Below are positions 59,148-64,000 of a stretch of 64,000 bases of DNA, in pieces. The position numbers and the translations under genes were made by a program. The notes below the pieces were generated by a model that was given only the letters and a program-made list of their open reading frames with translations, was not told the origin of the DNA and ran no database searches. The stretch's first letter is position 1; each line of letters opens with the position of its first letter. Source of the stretch: Hedera helix (taxonomy: Eukaryota; Streptophyta; Magnoliopsida; Apiales; Araliaceae); assembly GCA_947179155.2 (NCBI GenBank), contig OX359264.1, positions 46,430,202-46,494,201 of the forward strand. The letters run 5' to 3'.

Positions 59148-60690
59148 TGTCGACGCTGGAAAAGTCGTTTTGTTTTTTAATAGTTGCCCTTTCCAATTTT
59201 AGCCTTTGGATTAAGATTTAATTTTGAAAAGGGTCGGCTTGAGTGTCGACGGGGTTTAAAAGATTGATTTTATGATGAGCCAATTGACCAAAGCCGCCAG
59301 TTGGTATATTTGAAATGGATGTACCAACTCATCCGAATTTTATTTTCGTAATCGTAATGGCTCATATGTGACTCCGAATTAATTGGTCCGCAAACCGAAT
59401 TTCATAGAGTTTAGGGGCTTGCTTAAGCGAGGGGAAGGTGTTAGGCACCCCCCGACTTCCGTGAAACACGGTTACCGCTATCTTGATGTTTTCCTATCCT
59501 TTAAATCCTAAAATGTGTGTGTGCGTGTGTGTATGCGTATGTGCCTATGAAAATTGTCGGAATGCTTTGTTTTGAAAGTGCTTCAGAAATCTCATTGACC
59601 CTATGCATGAAGGATTTGATTTAATCGAAGAGTTCGTTTTTATTATTTTTTGTTTCGATAATAAAATCGATGATATTTTGTAAAATATATTTTTTCAAAT
59701 CCTTCGTCAAATAGGAATAGAGCTCATCCGACACTTGCAATTTTATTTTTAGCCTAAAGATGATCTAATATCCTAGTTTGATTGATTTTATGAAAATCTT
59801 CATCTTTTCATTCCAAAACCCTTTTTCAGTGTCGAAGAGGAAAATCAAGCATTAAAATGGCGTTAAAGCTGTTCACGGGCATGTGAGCCATCCAAATAAC
59901 CCCAAACGCCCACAATCGCACATTTCACTATCACGGGGCCTTAAACCCGATTTTCGACTCGATGTCGTTTTAAGGCCCAAAATTTACATATTTACAATAA
60001 AGGCGCATCGCGATTGTTACATACATAAAAACTATGAAATAAAGTAAAAGGATATCATCGGGAGGTTAGGAGGAAATTCCATCCGCAATAAATCCTCCCT
60101 AACCGTCCCTTATCCACAGATCTACAATATAGATTGACTACATTAGATCTAACTTTAAAATAAACAAAATCAACATATTTAATATCACAATATGCCAAAT
60201 ATTCGGATCTACAGTAGATCCACCAAACAAACACAATAAGAACGAAATAAAACTAGATCTACAAGATTTGCTATATAAAACACAACGACGCTATGAAATT
60301 CGGATTTTTTCACATTCCAAACGATGAAATAGATGCTTTAACACTTGGAAATCAAAATAGGATACAAAGATTGTACAAAAGAGGAAGAAATCTCACTTTT
60401 TATCACAAACCCGTGGGTTTCTCTCTCTCAATCTCGCTTTCTCTCTCTATATTTTCTCCATTTTTCTCCCATTTTCTTCCTCGCGGATCCCCTCTTTCTT
60501 TTTCTCACGGATCCTCCCCTTTTTCTTTCTTTTTCTTGCCCCCCGTCGCCTTCTTTCTCTCTCGCGTTTCTATTTTTTTCTTCCTTCCCCGTCTGATGTA
60601 GAAATGAAACTGGAAGAGGCGATTTAGAAACTCAGCTCTTAGCCGCAGGTGCAGCTGCGGCCGGCTTCGATGTTTCCTCGACCTACAATA
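59148..60690. mobile_element. Ogre/Tat-like LTR segment (limits uncertain)
   Basis: It starts TGTCGACGCTGGAAAAG, interrupting the zinc-knuckle sequence of the Reina-like element. Near 59433 it holds GGGGAAGGTGTTAGGCACCC, a phrase widespread in plant Ogre/Tat-type LTRs. A pyrimidine-rich stretch (60420-60600) and a GC-rich segment near 60640-60670 follow. I could not find a matching duplication, so the right border (about 60690) is a guess. Confidence 0.5.
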
Positions 60691-60796
60691 TTCTTAATCT
60701 CTTTATTCATCTCAGCATTAGAATTCATTCAAAGTAATTTAATTAGTTATAACTTTCAAAGAAAACGAATTCAATAAATATATTTCAAAATTTGTC

Positions 60797-61350
60797 TAGC
60801 TGAATCAAATAGCTTAGACTTGTATTTCTTCAACGCTTGTCTAGCTAGATCAATTAGCATAGACTTACTTTTAACTATTTATAACCCGCAGAAATTTTTT
60901 TAAAACATTTATCATGTCAAAACTTTTCAAAACGTCTAGCCGAGTCAAATGGCATCGACTTATAGTTCTGACATATTTTCATAAATCAAAATCATTTATG
61001 ACTTCATGTTACCGTGTCATTTTGACAGTACGTTGAGGATTCCGTCGTTGATAATTCCTACACCATAAACCATACTTTATGGTGTTGAATCATCTTATAA
61101 CGAAACAGTATCGCACCGTCTCAACTACACGTTGAGCATTCCGTCATTCATCACATCTGCACCGGGCTAAAAGATGCGTGAATGATTCTTTTGAAATACA
61201 TTTTGATGTAAAAATATTTTTGTCTAGCTGAGACAAGTAGCATAGACACTTTTAAAATCGCTTAAAATTCATTTGCATTTTCAAAAGCACATTCGGGTCA
61301 CATTTGCTTGAGGTCAAAAATTTTGAAGTCTAGCAAAGCTAGAAGAGTGG
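60797..61350. repeat. GTCTAGCTGAGTCAAATAGC repeats, 4-5 copies
   Basis: Copies near 60797, 60838, 60933 and 61233, with a partial one near 61330, each ending CATAGACTT so that GTCTA/TAGAC can pair. Two copies of ACGTTGAGSATTCCGTC (61032 and 61131) lie between them. Confidence 0.8.
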
Positions 61351-61474
61351 GGATATCCTAAATTCCCTAACATTCACCTTCTACTTCTTTACTTAATTAT
61401 TAATTTATTGCTAGGACTATTATTACATATCATATTAAAATTTTCTATCTACTCCAACATTTCTATACCCCCGT

Positions 61475-62515
61475 ATAGTTCATCAAACTTGCCACACATT
61501 ATGAGTCCAGGAACTTACCACAAGAATATGAGTTTAGAAGCTTGTCCTAGCAATATGTAGTCTGAGAACAAATCAAAGACTATCCATATGCTGAGGGGCT
61601 CAAACATACTATACAATTATGAGTCATTGACTTACCATATGCATGAGTTTTAAGAACTCGTGTCTAACTTAATATTATCTATCTATCAAAACCACTAGCG
61701 CGACTCTAACATTTCAATGATTATCACATAATAACTAAGTAAACACAAATCCCCCGCCTATACAAAGGATTGTGCAACTCAGTCACCACTTGAGTCCTCA
61801 ATTGAAATTTCGTACCCAAGCTTCCTGCCCCCTTATCATAACATTTCTGTCATTCATGTCTCATCATTCTCTGTATTCTTCTTGTACCATTTCATAGTAC
61901 CATATCTCTTTTGGATCATTAACAGGTCTCCCTGTTATTTCACATTCTCACTTAATCCGTCATGATCTTGCTTTACAATTCATTCCTTACTCGTTTCCCT
62001 TATCTCATGATCGTATCGTAGTACGATCCTCTTACCATTCCTGATCATATTATTATGATCTCTTCCTTTGCTTTTTGGATTACCTTGTCATCTTTATTGC
62101 TTAAATCAGGTGTCCCCTGATTTTCTTTGAGATTCATCTTTGAATCATTTCAAATATTCTTTCACATATATTTTCAATTAAACTTATGAACTTTCTCAAT
62201 TCATTACCTTTATTCAAATATTACTTAACATCTTTATCTCTTTCTTGTAATCTTATATTTTTTCATATTTCCTTCACTTTTGTCAATATTTGAGAACTAT
62301 CTTTCTCAACTTATAGCTTTTCAGTCTAATTCCCCCATGTTCATCAAACTTATCACATATTTGGGCTCAGGAACTTACCATAATCGTATGGTTGAGGAGC
62401 TTGTCCTAGTCAGGCCATAGTCGCCCATTCGCTAAAGGGGCTCCACCATATCATCATGAGTCACGAGCTTACTATACGCTTGGATTTTCAGAACACGCAA
62501 CTAACTATACTCTTT
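61475..62515. repeat. Pair of ~190-bp direct repeats (61475-61680, 62335-62515)
   Basis: Both contain TTCATCAAACTTGCCACA-like sequence, AGGAACTTACCA, AGCTTGTCCTAG, a GGGGCTC block and ATGAGTCA. They are about 860 bases apart in the internal region of the family D element. Confidence 0.75.
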
Positions 62516-62567
62516 CTTACTTAGGTTATAGCCTAAGGTATCATTTACCTAAGGTTTATAACCTCTA

Positions 62568-62579
62568 GCTCTGATACCA
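62568..62579 (-). promoter_or_regulatory. Primer-binding site of the family D element (tRNA-iMet)
   Basis: Minus-strand TGGTATCAGAGC, two bases from the LTR start, the same geometry as in the family A element. Confidence 0.85.
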
Positions 62580-62581
62580 AC

Positions 62582-64000
62582 TGTAACGACCCCTAAATTC
62601 GACCCACTTTATTCCCTTAAACTTCGTATTTATTATACATTATTTTCTTAACGTCCAAATTTTGGTCCGTTAATAAATCTTTAATCACCATAATTAATCC
62701 ATTAATTGATTTTAAAATCATCAATTATCAAAATTCTCATATAAATTTTTCTTTTTCTTGATTCAATCGTTGTATTAAAATATTTGGATGTTTAAAATCT
62801 TTACATCTGGATTCTAGTCCCTAGATCGCAACCTTAACTTTTTCTTTCTTTTACACGTATCATAAAACTCATCATTTAAAATTTACTGTTATTTATTTTC
62901 ATACAAATATTCCTTGTTGCGTCATTCGTAATCAAACGTATAATAATTTCTACTGTAACAATTATCCTGACCAATCACAGTTCATAATTGAACTTTTATC
63001 ATATCCAGATTCAACTTATATATATACATACAATTCATCACAGTAAATAAACAATTTTCTCACATTGAATTATATTATTAACAATATAACAATCACGTTT
63101 TCTACCTTCAAGGCAACTCATCTCAAACTTAATCCAATATTCTTGAATTTCATTTCTTTCCTGCAAAAATGTTTATTAAACAAGTAATGAGCACAGCGGC
63201 TTAGCAAGTTCAACAGTTCATGCTTCACGTAGCACATACCTTAACATGCTGGGTGTGTGTCATATATCATGTGCTTGTGCTTCAACTATAGCAATATATC
63301 TCATATCGTTGCACAAAGAACACATCGTGGTCATATTAAACACGTATCACATAGCACATAATTTGTATACATTTAAAACAATAATTGCATATCATAATAG
63401 TCCAACATTTAACATAAAAGTGACTGAAGAACTTGCATCGGTTTGCGTTCATTCTGTAACACTTACAAACATCTCACATATAGCCTTGTTCGTCAATTAA
63501 CATTTCTGTGATCTTTATCATTCATCACATAACCTATATATCAAACTCAGGTTATATCACAACCAATAATCTTGTTCGAGAAATAACATTCTTCTAAATT
63601 ATTCTACTAAACTTTAACAACGTTGCCTTTATCGTAACTTTCCCGTTACTTAATCTTTTACGTTCACTAGTCAGTCAACACACGATCCATAACATCCTAA
63701 CATCTCACGAGTCTAATAAACCTTTCAAAGTCTCCAAAATATTATTCTGGACTTTTCAACCCATTTTTACATTTTTCGAATTATCCGACAATTTTCTGTA
63801 ATTATTTCTATTTATAAAATTATTATTTAATAGCTTTAAAATAGAAATAATAATACTACATACTTTTATATCCTCCAAACACCATTCATATTTATCTTAT
63901 ATTATTATAAGATTTTTCACCAAGTTTCATAATTTTCTAACATTCATAGAATTTTCTATGAATTTCCACTCTTTTTAAATTAACTTTAAATAACCTTAGA
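62582..64000 (-). mobile_element. 5' LTR of the family D element, continuing past the window
   Basis: It starts TGTAACGACCCCTAAATTCG right after the primer site. Interior words such as GAGCACAGCGGCTTAGCAAG recall equivalent positions in families A (GAGCTCAAATAGCCCAGTAAG) and C (GAGCACGATGGCTCAACAAG). Its end is outside the window. Short frames inside are not genes. Confidence 0.8.

Larger units (their letters stand above)
60690..62581 (-). mobile_element. Remnant of a Ty3/gypsy family D element: LTR tail and short internal region
   Basis: The right border is a clear internal-region end (primer site at 62568-62579 followed by LTR start at 62582). Near 61355 GGGGATATCCTAAATTCCC resembles a worn LTR end followed by a polypurine complement, so 60690-61365 may be the end of the other LTR. 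No gag or pol is recognised between, so the element is internally deleted. Confidence 0.5.

Noticed and set aside
60293..60601. Two frames rich in Ser, Phe and Leu
   Set aside because: They translate a CT-rich stretch of the Ogre/Tat-like LTR and have no protein features beyond composition.

Overview
The window reads as nuclear DNA of a flowering plant, most likely a eudicot. It is AT-rich, has plant GT/AG introns, plant MITEs and microsatellites, and is filled with plant-type Ty3/gypsy and Ty1/copia LTR retrotransposons using tRNA-iMet or tRNA-Asp-type primer sites. I cannot name the species. No host gene looks intact. The recognisable host genes are decayed: a degenerate 42-residue-repeat secreted protein (1-1028, minus), a five-exon pectinesterase (3938-5712, plus), an RPA70-like OB-fold protein (12720-13788, minus) and two exons of a CAX Ca2+/H+ exchanger (17112-17888, minus).

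Layout. 1-8.4 kb: repeat-protein remnant, a promoter-like block, the pectinesterase pseudogene and an 800-bp copia solo LTR. 8.45-12.04 kb: gypsy solo LTR (family A). 12.7-18.3 kb: RPA-like and CAX remnants among MITE-like repeats. 18.4-34.7 kb: a block with organelle-like (probably mitochondrial) texture, split by two gypsy solo LTRs (19245-25155, which itself carries a nested copia solo LTR, and 29793-33679). 34.8-37.1 kb: a hAT-type MITE and another solo LTR. 37.9-53.5 kb: a Russian-doll locus. A copia gag is interrupted by a composite element (38190-52895, TSD ACTCC) with two direct LTRs and one inverted, longer LTR. The second direct LTR is interrupted by a very young family-A gypsy element (40880-50608, TSD TTTTT). 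53.6-59.1 kb: a decayed Reina-like gypsy element interrupted by a copia solo LTR (56099-57680). 59.1-64 kb: an Ogre/Tat-like LTR segment and the 5' end of another gypsy element whose LTR runs off the window.

I located solo or complete LTR boundaries by TG...CA termini plus target-site duplications (TSDs) read directly from the sequence; seven solo LTRs stand against one LTR-flanked element of the ordinary kind. The most unusual items are the composite element with an inverted third LTR, the recent movement of a gypsy copy lacking its reverse-transcriptase core, hairpin/palindrome arrays in the predicted leaders of three LTR families, and the organelle-like block whose continuity can be rebuilt across two retrotransposon insertions.
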